This document shows, one piece after another, positions 23,742 to 31,684 of a stretch of 35,044 nucleotides of DNA (positions within the stretch are counted from its first letter, which is position 1; every line of letters starts with the position of its first letter). Source of the DNA: an uncultured Chitinophaga sp. (GTDB lineage: Bacteria > Bacteroidota > Bacteroidia > Chitinophagales > Chitinophagaceae); NCBI RefSeq assembly GCF_937874145.1, contig NZ_CALNBI010000137.1:1-35044 (forward strand), in the 5' to 3' direction. The notes beneath the pieces are model-generated. The model did no database searches. It had not been told where the DNA came from and worked only from the letters and a program-made list of their open reading frames with translations. The position numbers and the translations under genes are program-made.

Positions 23742-25007
23742 ATGGAAACACACGCTCCGAAACAACCTGTCTTTACCCGTTACCAGGTACTCATGATCGT
23801 ACTGCTGTCGCTCATGCAGTTCACCGTGGTGCTCGATTTCATGGTCATGAACCCTTTGGGTGAGATCCTCCTGCATGATTTCACCGCCCGCCAGTTCGGG
23901 ATGGTTGTGGCCGCATATCCTTTCTCCGCCTGTATTTCGGCCATCGCCGCAGCAGGCTTCGCCGATAAGTTCGACCGGAAGAAAATCCTCATGGTTTTCT
24001 ATACCGGTTTTATCATCGGCACATATTTTTGCGCCCTCGCCAACGATTATCCCGCTTTGCTGGTCGCCCGTATTGTTACGGGGCTTTTCGGCGGGGTGAT
24101 CAGTTCCATCGGGCTGGCCATCATTGTGGACCTCTTCCGCCCGGAAACGCGCGGGCGCGTGATGGGGTATACCCAGATGGCTTTTGCCATGAGCCAGATC
24201 CTTGGCATCCCCATCGGCTGGGAGCTGGCCATCCGCTTCAACTGGCATTTCCCGTTCTGGATGATCGCCGTTTTCGGTACCATCCTGGGGCTGCTGCTGG
24301 GGTATTTCATGCAGCCCATCACCGGGCACCTGGGCAAAAACACGGAAAAGAACGCATTCAAACACCTGGCAGATACGGTGCAAAACCCGCGCTACCGGCT
24401 GGCTTTCTTCACCACGGTACTCATCGCCACGGGCGGTTACATGCTCATGCCCTTCGGCAATGCATTTTCGCAACACAACATGGGCATCTCCAAGCATGAC
24501 ATCACGCTGTTGTTTATGGCTTCGGGGCTGGCGAACCTGCTGGTGTCACCCATTATTGGGCGGCTGTCCGACAAAATAGGCCGCGCCAATATCTTCTACG
24601 CCGCCAGTTCGCTCACGCTCATCATGGTGCTGATTTACACCAACCGCGGCATCACGCCATTTTACCTGGCGCTGATCATCAACGTGCTGATGATGGTGTC
24701 GGTATTTGCGCGGATCATCCCTATGCAGGCGACCATGACTTCCCTGCCCACGCTGCAGGACCGTGGATCCTTCATGAGCATCAACGCGGCCGTACAGCAG
24801 CTTTCCGGCGGTATCGCCGCCGTGGCGGCCAGCAGGATCGTGCATTCCACCGAAACGGGGTACCTGGAACATTATCCCGTGCTGGGTTATGTGATTGCGG
24901 TGGCGCTGGTGATCACGATGGTGATGATGTATTTCCTGAACCGGCAGGTGGAGGCGGAAGCAGCCGCCAGGCAGCCGGGACCTGGCAAGATGGCCGCGGT
25001 ATCCTGA
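23742..25007 (+). CDS. MFS transporter, probable drug/proton antiporter
   Basis: 421 residues from the ATG at 23742 (METHAPKQPVF); the frame continues back to a TTG at 23700 overlapping the previous stop, but that gives an unlikely leader. About 12 membrane helices are seen. The loop after the second helix reads GFADKFDRKKIL (family motif A), with the matching GRLSDKIGRANIF in the second half. PIGWELAIRFNWHFPFWMIAV is the antiporter-type helix 5 region. It is 38 bases after the small protein in a tetR-led operon, which suggests export of a toxic compound sensed by the regulator. The C-terminus is a short cytosolic tail. Confidence 0.93.
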   Translation: METHAPKQPVFTRYQVLMIVLLSLMQFTVVLDFMVMNPLGEILLHDFTARQFGMVVAAYPFSACISAIAAAGFADKFDRKKILMVFYTGFIIGTYFCALANDYPALLVARIVTGLFGGVISSIGLAIIVDLFRPETRGRVMGYTQMAFAMSQILGIPIGWELAIRFNWHFPFWMIAVFGTILGLLLGYFMQPITGHLGKNTEKNAFKHLADTVQNPRYRLAFFTTVLIATGGYMLMPFGNAFSQHNMGISKHDITLLFMASGLANLLVSPIIGRLSDKIGRANIFYAASSLTLIMVLIYTNRGITPFYLALIINVLMMVSVFARIIPMQATMTSLPTLQDRGSFMSINAAVQQLSGGIAAVAASRIVHSTETGYLEHYPVLGYVIAVALVITMVMMYFLNRQVEAEAAARQPGPGKMAAVS

Positions 25008-25021
25008 CAAACATGATATTT

Positions 25022-25062
25022 CCATAGAAAAAGGGCGCTCGCAAGGCGCCCTTTTTCTATGG
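25022..25062. terminator. Bidirectional terminator between MFS and VOC genes
   Basis: A perfect 17-bp stem (arms 25022-25038 and 25046-25062, 7-nt loop) with A5/T5 blocks in the arms, so it works in both directions. The right arm overlaps the TAG of the minus-strand gene at 25057-25059. Confidence 0.9.
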
Positions 25063-25437
25063 TTTCACTTCAAATAAAGGATTGTAAATCAATCCGATGA
25101 TATTCCCCCAGGGATCGGTGACAGTGGCGGTTTCGATGGGCCCGCCCACATTCCGCGGGGCCTCGTGGGTGGTGGCGCCGAGCTGCAGGAGGTGGTTGTA
25201 GGCTTCCCGGATGTCTTCCACACCCCAGTACGTTTCCACCGCACCTGTGCCCGGGTGGGCTTCTCCGGGCGCCAGCGGGTGAACGCCCAGTTCGTATCCG
25301 CCGATTTCGAAACCTACGTAGAAGGACTCGTCGAAATAGGGATCGGTGTTAAATGCCTTCCTGTACCATTCTTTTCCCGCGGTAATATCGGGAACGCGGT
25401 AAACGACGGTCCGCAGACCGGCGAATCTTCTTGCCAT
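25057..25437 (-). CDS. VOC-fold (glyoxalase/bleomycin-resistance-like) protein
   Basis: 126 residues from the ATG at 25437 (MARRFAGLRTVVYRV); a GTG at 25467 would add 10 residues and is less likely. It has the two repeated beta-alpha-beta-beta-beta modules of the VOC superfamily: TVVYRVPDITAGKEWYRKAF...FYVGFEIGGYELGVH and VETYWGVEDIREAYNHLLQLGA...ATVTDPWGNIIGLIYNP. Metal-site candidates are few, and the substrate cannot be inferred. It is a single gene sharing its terminator with the convergent MFS operon. Confidence 0.88.
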   Translation of the reverse strand: MARRFAGLRTVVYRVPDITAGKEWYRKAFNTDPYFDESFYVGFEIGGYELGVHPLAPGEAHPGTGAVETYWGVEDIREAYNHLLQLGATTHEAPRNVGGPIETATVTDPWGNIIGLIYNPLFEVKP

Positions 25438-25563
25438 GTTTTCGGGTTTGATTTGAATGTACGACACTTTCGCTTCCCCGCCTTTGGGAAAAAATTAACA
25501 TTTCCCGCCATAGCGGCTCCCATTACCGGTTTCCGGCCATCAGCAGAAATTTTTTCCACACCA

Positions 25564-25597
25564 TTTGCCGAACGTATCGCGTGGCGGCGTAATTTTG
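25564..25597 (+). promoter_or_regulatory. Promoter of the interrupted TetR-like gene
   Basis: TTTG (25564-25567), 22 bases, then TAATTTTG (25590-25597), a full -7 match with a slightly long spacer. The ATG is at 25649, giving a leader of about 48 bases. It would also serve the downstream kinase gene. Confidence 0.65.
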
Positions 25598-25648
25598 CAT
25601 CATAACCCGTTCCTCCCCCTTCGATCATTCTTTTAAACCAAAAAGAAC

Positions 25649-26278
25649 ATGGAAAAACAATCCATTCGCGATGCGTACAAGCGCTATTGGCTCGAGAACG
25701 GCCAGGCGCCTGTTTCCGTTTTCGCACTCTGCAAAATCCTCGATGTGCCGGAGGCGGAATTCTACCAGTTTTACAGCAATTTCGAAGCCCTGGAGGCTGA
25801 TATCTGGGTAGATTATTTCACCCGTACCACCGATCAGCTGAAAGACGATGAAACCTACCGGCAGTATTCTTGCAGGATATAACTCCTGTCTTCCTTTTAC
25901 TTTTTTTGGGGGCAGCAGCTGAAGGAAGACAGGAGTTATATCCTGCAACAGTACCGCCGCTCCCACCTGCCGCTCAGCCAGCTGGGGCAGTTGTCAGCTT
26001 TCAAGAAAGCGTTTTACGAGTATGCTTCCGGGCTGATCAGGGAAGGCTACCTCACTTCCGAGATCAAGGAACGGAAATACATTTCCGACCAATATGTACA
26101 CGGATTCTGGGTGCAGGCGCTGTTTGTCCTGAAATACTGGATCGGCGACAGGAGCGAACAATTCGAACTGACGGACGCGGCCATCGAAAAAGCTGTGAAC
26201 CTCAGCTTCGAGCTGATTCACAGCAACACGATCGACAGCCTGATCGACTTCGGTAAATTCATGTTCACCCGGAAATAA
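25649..26278 (+). pseudogene. TetR-family regulator interrupted by an in-frame stop
   Basis: A single frame runs from the ATG at 25649 to the TAA at 26276-26278, but carries a TAA at 25880-25882, after codon 77. The first part (MEKQSIRDAYKRYWLENG... DETYRQYS) is a TetR-type N-terminus, and the part after the stop (LLSSFYFFWGQQLKEDRSYILQQ to IDFGKFMFTRK) is a matching C-terminal domain; together they have normal TetR length of about 209 residues. The frame is unchanged on both sides, so this is a nonsense change, possibly with one extra codon, not a frameshift. The stop lies in the left arm of a perfect 27-bp inverted repeat. Ribosomes could restart at the ATG at 25991, giving a 95-residue fragment lacking the DNA-binding part. 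Sequencing error is possible but hard to reconcile with the repeat. Confidence 0.85.
25870..25948. repeat. Perfect 27-bp inverted repeat across the TetR stop
   Basis: Arms 25870-25896 and 25922-25948 are exact reverse complements; the loop is 25 nt (25897-25921). Neither arm extends by another pair. The right arm encodes a normal-looking TetR segment (LKEDRSYILQQ), while the left arm contains the stop, so the left arm is probably the altered copy. Confidence 0.97.
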
Positions 26279-26286
26279 CCGCCATT

Positions 26287-27627
26287 ATGAAAGAACAACA
26301 ACACCTCCCCACCGGCAAAGTGGAGCGGGCCGGCCGCTTCGTGACCACCGGGCTAAAAGTGGGCTCCAATTATATCAAACATTACACCCGCAAGCTGATG
26401 GACCCTTCCGTGTCCAAAGAACAGCTGCACCAGGATAATGCCGAAGATATTTACGACACGCTGAGCCACCTGAAAGGCAGCGCCCTCAAAGTGGCGCAGA
26501 TGCTCAGTATGGACCGCGGCATGCTGCCCAAAGCATATTCCGACAAGTTCGCCATGAGCCAGTACAGCGCGCCTCCCCTGTCCGGGCCGCTGGTGGTCAA
26601 CACCTTCGTCAAAACCCTCGGGCAAACGCCCTCCAAACTGTTCGACCAGTTCGACCTGAAAGCTTGCAACGCCGCCTCCATCGGGCAGGTGCACAAAGCG
26701 GAGAAAAACGGCAAACAGCTCGCGGTTAAAATCCAATATCCCGGCGTAGCCAGCAGCGTAAAATCCGATCTCCGCATCGTAAAACCCTTCGCCGTTAGGA
26801 TCGTGGGGATGAACGAAGTGGATATGGACAAGTATTTCGAAGAGATCGAATCCAAACTGCTGGAAGAAACCGATTACAAACTGGAGCTCCGTCGCTCGAG
26901 GGAACTGAGCGCCCGCTGCGCGCATATCCCCAACCTGGTTTTCCCGGAATATTACCCGGAGTTATCGTCGGACCGGATCATTACCATGGACTGGCTCCAC
27001 GGCAAGCACCTGCGCGAGTTCCTGGAAACCAACCCTTCGCAGGAAGTGCGCGACAAGATTGGGCAGGCCCTGTGGGACTTCTACCAATTCCAGGTGCATC
27101 ACCTCCGCACCGTCCACGCCGATCCACACCCTGGCAATTTCCTGCTGCGGGAAGACGGTACCGTTGCGATTTTCGATTTTGGTTGCGTGAAGGAGATCCC
27201 GGAAGATTTTTATGTGAATTATTTCCATCTCACCGATAAAGATGTGCTGGCCGACGAAGCGCGCCGCCGCGAGATCTACACGCATCTCGAAATGATCCAT
27301 CCCAGCGACACGGAAAAAGACATCGTCTTCTTCTCCGGTCTTTTCCAGGAAATGATCCGAATGCTCACGCTTCCCTTTACCGTAGCGAGTTTCGACTTCG
27401 GCGACGAGGCCTATTTCAACGAGATTTACGCCTACATGGATTATCTCTATAACCTGAAGGAAGTCCGTGAATCCAAAGTAGCGCGCGGCAGCCGCCATTC
27501 GCTCTACATCAACCGCACGTATTTCGGTTTGTATTCCCTCCTCAGCGATCTCAAATCGCGCGTCAACACCAGCCGCGAGCGGATCGACGAACTGGGGAAA
27601 CAGGAATGGGTCTCCGATCTGCAATAA
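26287..27627 (+). CDS. AarF/UbiB (ABC1) family atypical kinase
   Basis: 446 residues. The family features are present: the KxGQ-type helix, here KVAQMLSMD (68-76), the Ala-rich nucleotide loop NAASIGQVH (128-136), Lys148 in AVKIQYPG, the catalytic HADPHPGN (277-284) and DFG (297-299). In the family these proteins act as ATPases supporting quinone or lipid biosynthesis rather than as ordinary protein kinases. The KxGQ glycine is alanine here. It starts 8 bases after the interrupted TetR gene and was surely co-transcribed with it, so loss of that regulator may change its expression. No membrane helix is obvious at the C-terminus, unlike UbiB of Proteobacteria. Confidence 0.92.
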   Translation: MKEQQHLPTGKVERAGRFVTTGLKVGSNYIKHYTRKLMDPSVSKEQLHQDNAEDIYDTLSHLKGSALKVAQMLSMDRGMLPKAYSDKFAMSQYSAPPLSGPLVVNTFVKTLGQTPSKLFDQFDLKACNAASIGQVHKAEKNGKQLAVKIQYPGVASSVKSDLRIVKPFAVRIVGMNEVDMDKYFEEIESKLLEETDYKLELRRSRELSARCAHIPNLVFPEYYPELSSDRIITMDWLHGKHLREFLETNPSQEVRDKIGQALWDFYQFQVHHLRTVHADPHPGNFLLREDGTVAIFDFGCVKEIPEDFYVNYFHLTDKDVLADEARRREIYTHLEMIHPSDTEKDIVFFSGLFQEMIRMLTLPFTVASFDFGDEAYFNEIYAYMDYLYNLKEVRESKVARGSRHSLYINRTYFGLYSLLSDLKSRVNTSRERIDELGKQEWVSDLQ

Positions 27628-27638
27628 TATTTCAACAG

Positions 27639-27668
27639 AAAGCCCCCGTCGATTGCGGGGGCTTTTTT
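27639..27668. terminator. Bidirectional terminator between kinase and isoprenoid operon
   Basis: Stem AGCCCCCG/CGGGGGCT with a 7-nt loop, extended by flanking AA/TT, followed by six T on the plus strand. The T-run overlaps the TAA of the convergent minus-strand gene (27667-27669). Read in the other direction the downstream T-run is weaker. Confidence 0.85.
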
Positions 27669-28815
27669 ATGCTTTCAGCGATGTGCGCAGCAGGTGATGC
27701 TGCAACAGCAATACCTTGTTGTATGCAGGGCAGCGGTAGTAGTAACTGATGAGGTGGTAGCCGGAAAACGTCTTCTTCCCAAAATCCGGCAGCAGCGAAT
27801 TGAAGCCCGCCACGAAAAACACGAAGTCCCCGTCTGTTTTCACTTCCTGCAGATCAATTTCCGGAGCGGATGCCCCCAGCCAGAGCAGCGCCGTGGACAG
27901 GATGACGCGGTCCATATCGTCGGTGGTTGCCGCCAGTAATTGTTGCGCATCCGCCACGAGCATTGCGCGGTGTTGCGCCAGTTCCGGGATGGGATACCGG
28001 CCGATCAGGCGCGCAAAGTGGTAGATCAGCACCGGGGAGCGCGCGTAGTGCGGGGAAATGTAGGCCGGGTGCGTCATGTATTCGCGGTGTTGGATGAAAC
28101 CGGCGAGCAGCTGCACGGTGGCACTGTCGGACCGGCTGCCGGCCATGTTGTAATGATGCATGAAATACAGCGTGTTCGCCAGCACGCAGGCATCGAAATC
28201 AATGGGCATGCTTTTCCCGAACCAGGTGGAATACGCGGGAATATCACGGTATTTTTTAAAAGTGTTCTTGATGCCGTAACTGACGGTGTTGGCGTGCTGC
28301 TCCATTAGCGCCTTCGTGGCGCGGGCGGTGGCGGAATCCGCTTCCATGGCCAGTAATAGGATGGAAGTATCGTCGATATCATCGGGCAGGGAATGCCATT
28401 TCTTAAACAAGTTCAGGAAGCCGGAGTTCGGGAACACCATGCTGGGATTGGTTTTCCAGAAGTTGTACGTACTGCGGCCGGACTTGTGCCGGAAATTAGG
28501 GAACGTGGCGCAGGCTTTTGTGCGGATGTTGCGGCATAGCGCGCTGTCGGGGCCGCGGAACTGATCCTGCATTTCGCCGAGCGTCATAGCGATGAGGCCG
28601 GTGAAGAATACGTTGTTGTCGTGTTTCATTTTGCCGCGCGGGCTGCCGTAGTAGCGGTGGCTGGGGAACATCCCGGCGTAGTAGAAGCTGTCGGCAGCCG
28701 CCTGTTCCGCCGCGATTTCGTGGAGGAGGCGGGTCGCGAAAGTATCTTCCTGCGCCCTGGCAAAAGGTGCGCAGGCCAGGAGCATGGATATGATGAGGGT
28801 AATGCGGAAGTTCAT
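27667..28815 (-). CDS. Exported alpha-helical protein with a DxDDTS motif
   Basis: 382 residues from the ATG at 28815, which overlaps the stop of the upstream gene (ATGA); the frame reaches 28863 but the inner ATG gives a clean signal peptide (MNFRITLIISMLLACAPFARAQ). The mature protein is mostly helical with a repeated-helix feel, perhaps an alpha/alpha toroid. SLPDDIDDTSILLLAM (residues 142-157) holds D146-x-D-D-T-S, the catalytic pattern of class II terpene cyclases (squalene-hopene cyclase type). No QW repeats are seen and the protein is exported, so I do not call it a cyclase. It is third in an operon with a class I isoprenoid-synthase-like protein and a UbiA prenyltransferase. I recognise no named family. 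Confidence 0.7.
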   Translation of the reverse strand: MNFRITLIISMLLACAPFARAQEDTFATRLLHEIAAEQAAADSFYYAGMFPSHRYYGSPRGKMKHDNNVFFTGLIAMTLGEMQDQFRGPDSALCRNIRTKACATFPNFRHKSGRSTYNFWKTNPSMVFPNSGFLNLFKKWHSLPDDIDDTSILLLAMEADSATARATKALMEQHANTVSYGIKNTFKKYRDIPAYSTWFGKSMPIDFDACVLANTLYFMHHYNMAGSRSDSATVQLLAGFIQHREYMTHPAYISPHYARSPVLIYHFARLIGRYPIPELAQHRAMLVADAQQLLAATTDDMDRVILSTALLWLGASAPEIDLQEVKTDGDFVFFVAGFNSLLPDFGKKTFSGYHLISYYYRCPAYNKVLLLQHHLLRTSLKA

Positions 28816-29840
28816 GCAGGGAAGGGTTTGGTGGATGCGGACATGCGTTTGCCTTCGCGGCATTTATGCCAGGTGAAGCGCATGCAGTGCCAGATGTTGG
28901 CGGGTTTCTCCATGTCCACGATCAGTGCTTTGCGCGGAAGGGTGTTGAGATCGGGAAGCTGCGGGCTTTGCTGCTGGATGTTGCGGAGCTGGCAGATGGC
29001 CATGTCGCTGAAAGCGCAGATCGCCATCATATTGAGGAGGAAGGTGCTTTTGCGTGCTTCCGGTACCGGGAGCCCCGCGATGATGGCCATCATCTCCTCC
29101 ACCTTGCGGGTGTAAAATGCGTGGAAAGCGTGCGCGTCGCGCATCCGGTTGGGAAGGGTTTGCACGCCTGCCTGGAGGTCTTTCCAGATATCGAATAGAT
29201 CATTGGTGAGCTGGATGATGCCGCCGATGCGGTACCAGCATTCCGCTTCGGCTCCGGAGGCGTCGTGATCGAGGTAGAACCGGCAGAGGAGTACGGCGTA
29301 CCCGCCCTTTTCCATCGTGATGCGGAGCAGTTCTTCTTCGGACATGGGGGCCGGTTTCGTTTGCCGGGCGGAATCCGTCTGCGCGCGGTAAAGCCCGCGG
29401 GCGGCTTCGTCGTAGGCGGGCCGGTCGCGGACGTAGTTCCGCAGCGCCAGGTGGCAATGGAGGAACATCTTTTCTTCTATCCTGCGGGGCTGGAAATTTT
29501 CCGGCTGGAAAGAAATGGTTTCGAGCGCTTCGGGCGTCAGTTCCTCGCGGTCGATGAAGTCGTCGAACGCCCCGCTGCAGATAAAATATTGGATGAGGCG
29601 GTCTCTTTCTGCCGGGGTGGCGGTGCGGCCGCGCAGTGCGGTGAAAGCGTCGATGATCATGGGCTGGTAGATGCTGTAGCTGGTGATCACCTTGCGGCGG
29701 GCCTCTTCGGGCATTCGTCCGCCGAACTGCGCTTCCAGCTTTTGCAGGAGCGCTTCGGCCCGGGGGGCTTCCTTCTTCCTTTCCGACATGATCTGCCAAA
29801 CCCGCGCGCCTACGCTTCCGGCGAACTGCAATACATTCAT
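28812..29840 (-). CDS. Class I isoprenoid-synthase-like protein
   Basis: 342 residues, all helical. DDFID at residues 93-97 (after ICSGAF) is a DDxxD metal motif, and NDLFDIWKD at 213-221 fits the second metal motif (N/D)Dxx(S/T)xx(K/R)(D/E) with Asp in place of Ser/Thr. The 120-residue spacing agrees with terpene synthases, which bind three Mg ions between these motifs and ionise a prenyl diphosphate. Phytoene- or squalene-synthase-like activity is also possible. No signal peptide, so it should act in the cytosol. It overlaps the UbiA gene (29837-29840) and the exported protein (28812-28815) by four bases each, which means tight translational coupling. The product is unknown. Confidence 0.75.
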   Translation of the reverse strand: MNVLQFAGSVGARVWQIMSERKKEAPRAEALLQKLEAQFGGRMPEEARRKVITSYSIYQPMIIDAFTALRGRTATPAERDRLIQYFICSGAFDDFIDREELTPEALETISFQPENFQPRRIEEKMFLHCHLALRNYVRDRPAYDEAARGLYRAQTDSARQTKPAPMSEEELLRITMEKGGYAVLLCRFYLDHDASGAEAECWYRIGGIIQLTNDLFDIWKDLQAGVQTLPNRMRDAHAFHAFYTRKVEEMMAIIAGLPVPEARKSTFLLNMMAICAFSDMAICQLRNIQQQSPQLPDLNTLPRKALIVDMEKPANIWHCMRFTWHKCREGKRMSASTKPFPA

Positions 29841-30778
29841 AGGATCATAAACTGGATGAACAACATCGACAAAATACCGGTCAGCATCACGATTTTGATC
29901 CAGGTGCTGAGGCGGTGGTAGTCCTGCACGGCGCGGGCGCCGAACACTTTACGCAGTATCCACGCCAGCGGCAGGATGATCAGGCAGATGGAGTAGACCG
30001 ACAGCATGGAAGTGCCCCCGTCCTGCTGCGTCCAGAGGAAGGGCTGCAGTGCGGCCAGCACGCTGATGACGCTGATCAGGCTTCCCGCCACGATCCAGTG
30101 TGCGGTGCGCGCGCCCAGTACGATGGGCATGGTGCGCCCGCCATAGCGGCGGTCACCTTCCACATCTTCCAGGTCTTTCACCAGTTCTCTCGCGAAAGAG
30201 ATGATGAAAGCGAAGCCGGTGTATAAAAAGGTGTAGATCGTGATGTAACGGAGGGTTTCGGGGAAGATGCCGGCGGCATCGCCCTCTACCAGTGTGAGCA
30301 CGGGCATGGCCGAAGCGGAGATGCCGGCCACGAGGATGTTGCCGATAAGGAAACGTTTTTTGAAGAATGCCGAATAACAATACAGCAGCACGATGCAACC
30401 GAGGATGCAATACAACGGCGCCCATCCGCCCAGGTCCACGCTTACGACCCAGGCGAGCCCCGCGGCGGCGGCGTTCATAAGGCCGTAAGCTGCTATGGCG
30501 CCGTTCCGGGAGATGCCACGGGTAATGAATACTTTCTCCGGTTTGTTAACGGTATCGATCCCGAGATCGAAATAATCGTTGATGACATATCCCGCGGCGG
30601 CTACGAGCATGTAGGCGGCGGAGATCATGAGGAATTCCGCTACGCTCATCTTCGGCTCCAGGCCGGATGCGCGCAATAGCGGGGTGATCACGCAATATTG
30701 GAAAAGCCACTGCGTGAGGAAAATAATCACGAGATTAGGCCATCGGATCAGCTTCAGAAAAAGGATACAGAATTTCAT
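29837..30778 (-). CDS. UbiA-family prenyltransferase
   Basis: 313 residues with about nine membrane helices. The first Asp-rich motif is NDYFDLGID (residues 67-75, NDxxDxxxD) and the second is KDLEDVEGDRRYGGRTMP (201-218, DxxDxxxD); together they bind Mg-diphosphate of a prenyl donor. The motif form and the following TVNKPEK resemble the geranylgeranylglycerol-phosphate transferase-like branch found in Bacteroidota, though the acceptor cannot be decided from sequence. It heads an ATGA-coupled operon with a class I isoprenoid-synthase-like protein and an exported DxDDTS protein, so a dedicated prenyl lipid or terpenoid pathway is likely. Confidence 0.9.
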   Translation of the reverse strand: MKFCILFLKLIRWPNLVIIFLTQWLFQYCVITPLLRASGLEPKMSVAEFLMISAAYMLVAAAGYVINDYFDLGIDTVNKPEKVFITRGISRNGAIAAYGLMNAAAAGLAWVVSVDLGGWAPLYCILGCIVLLYCYSAFFKKRFLIGNILVAGISASAMPVLTLVEGDAAGIFPETLRYITIYTFLYTGFAFIISFARELVKDLEDVEGDRRYGGRTMPIVLGARTAHWIVAGSLISVISVLAALQPFLWTQQDGGTSMLSVYSICLIILPLAWILRKVFGARAVQDYHRLSTWIKIVMLTGILSMLFIQFMIL

Positions 30779-31004
30779 GCTACAGGCGATAATGTTATAG
30801 GTCCGGTCTGGTTGATGCTCATTGGAAAATGCTCGATAGAATCATGTTTTCAAGGACAGGTACAGTCGATACATTCAATTTCGGCCGGAAAATTAGACAA
30901 TCCCATTCATCTATACAACAATCTCCCGCAAGTCCGGTTGGTGTTTTTCCGTAAAAATTGACGCCGCCGTGAATAATGAGCGTGATCCCCACGGCCTACA
31001 GCTG

Positions 31005-31012
31005 TATATTTG
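31005..31012 (+). promoter_or_regulatory. -7 element of the GNAT gene, leaderless
   Basis: TATATTTG, a full match to TAnnTTTG, ends 4 bases before the ATG at 31017, so transcription should begin at or next to the start codon. The -33 element is weak (GTG about 20 bases upstream). The rest of the 238-base gap after the UbiA gene (30779-31004) shows nothing clear. Confidence 0.55.
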
Positions 31013-31016
31013 AAAG

Positions 31017-31664
31017 ATGCAAAAGACAATCGATCTGACGATGCTCGACAACCCGGCCTGGCATGCCCTGAACGGCCCGCAGGCGCACCTGTCGAGGGTT
31101 TCGGGAAGCGGCGCGCGATATCTGCCGGAAGTGGTCCCCTTTGCGGCGGTGGCCTCGCCTGAGGCGGAAAGCGCCCGGCAGCTGGACGGCCTCCTGGCGC
31201 CGGGGGGCCCCTTTTTCCTCATCGGCGAACTGCCGCCCCTGGCATCCGGCTGGACGGTCCGTTCCCAACTCCCCTGCCTGCAAATGATCAGTGAACGCCT
31301 GCCCGAAGCACCCGATCCCGCTGTATCCATCATCGATCTAACGCCTGCCGAAGCCGCGGAATTATATGACCTCGTACAACTGGTGCAGCCGGGTTACTTC
31401 ATGCCCGAAACCTGGCGCATGGGCCGGTATACCGGTATCCGGGAAAACGGCCGGCTGGTAGCGGTAGCCGGGAAGCGCATGCGGCTGGACGGCCTCACGG
31501 AACTGAGCGCCATTTGTACCCATCCCGATCACACTGGCCGGGGATATGCGGGGCAACTGGTGGCGGGGCTGGTACACCGGCAGCGGGCGGAAGGGATTAC
31601 CCCGTTCCTGCATGTGGCGGGGCAAAATGACCGGGAAATCACGTTTACCCTCCTTTCCCCGTAA
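31017..31664 (+). CDS. GNAT-type (FR47-like) acetyltransferase, shortened at the C-terminus
   Basis: 215 residues. The N-terminal half is a variable GNAT-like domain; the C-terminal half has the acetyl-CoA core: YTGIRENGRLVAVAGKRMRL, then LSAICTHPDHTGRGYAGQLVAGLV, where GRGYAG is the pyrophosphate loop. The end reads PFLHVAGQNDREITFTLLSP. Relatives normally continue QND/NxxAxxLYxxxGFxxRRE; here QNDR is joined directly to EITFTLL, so the helix with LYxxxGF appears missing by an in-frame deletion of about 16 residues. That helix supports acetyl-CoA binding, so activity may be lost. The missing part is inferred from the family. Confidence 0.8.
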   Translation: MQKTIDLTMLDNPAWHALNGPQAHLSRVSGSGARYLPEVVPFAAVASPEAESARQLDGLLAPGGPFFLIGELPPLASGWTVRSQLPCLQMISERLPEAPDPAVSIIDLTPAEAAELYDLVQLVQPGYFMPETWRMGRYTGIRENGRLVAVAGKRMRLDGLTELSAICTHPDHTGRGYAGQLVAGLVHRQRAEGITPFLHVAGQNDREITFTLLSP

Positions 31665-31684
31665 TGTTAAGAAATGATGAAACT

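Noticed and set aside
25870..25948. Insertion-sequence or MITE interpretation of the 27-bp inverted repeat
   Set aside because: The 25-base loop codes normal TetR sequence in frame, there is no target duplication and no transposase; a mirrored copy of existing sequence explains it better.
25870..26256. Separate 128-residue plus-strand ORF at the TetR break
   Set aside because: It is in a different frame from both TetR halves, Arg/Gln-rich and without a domain.
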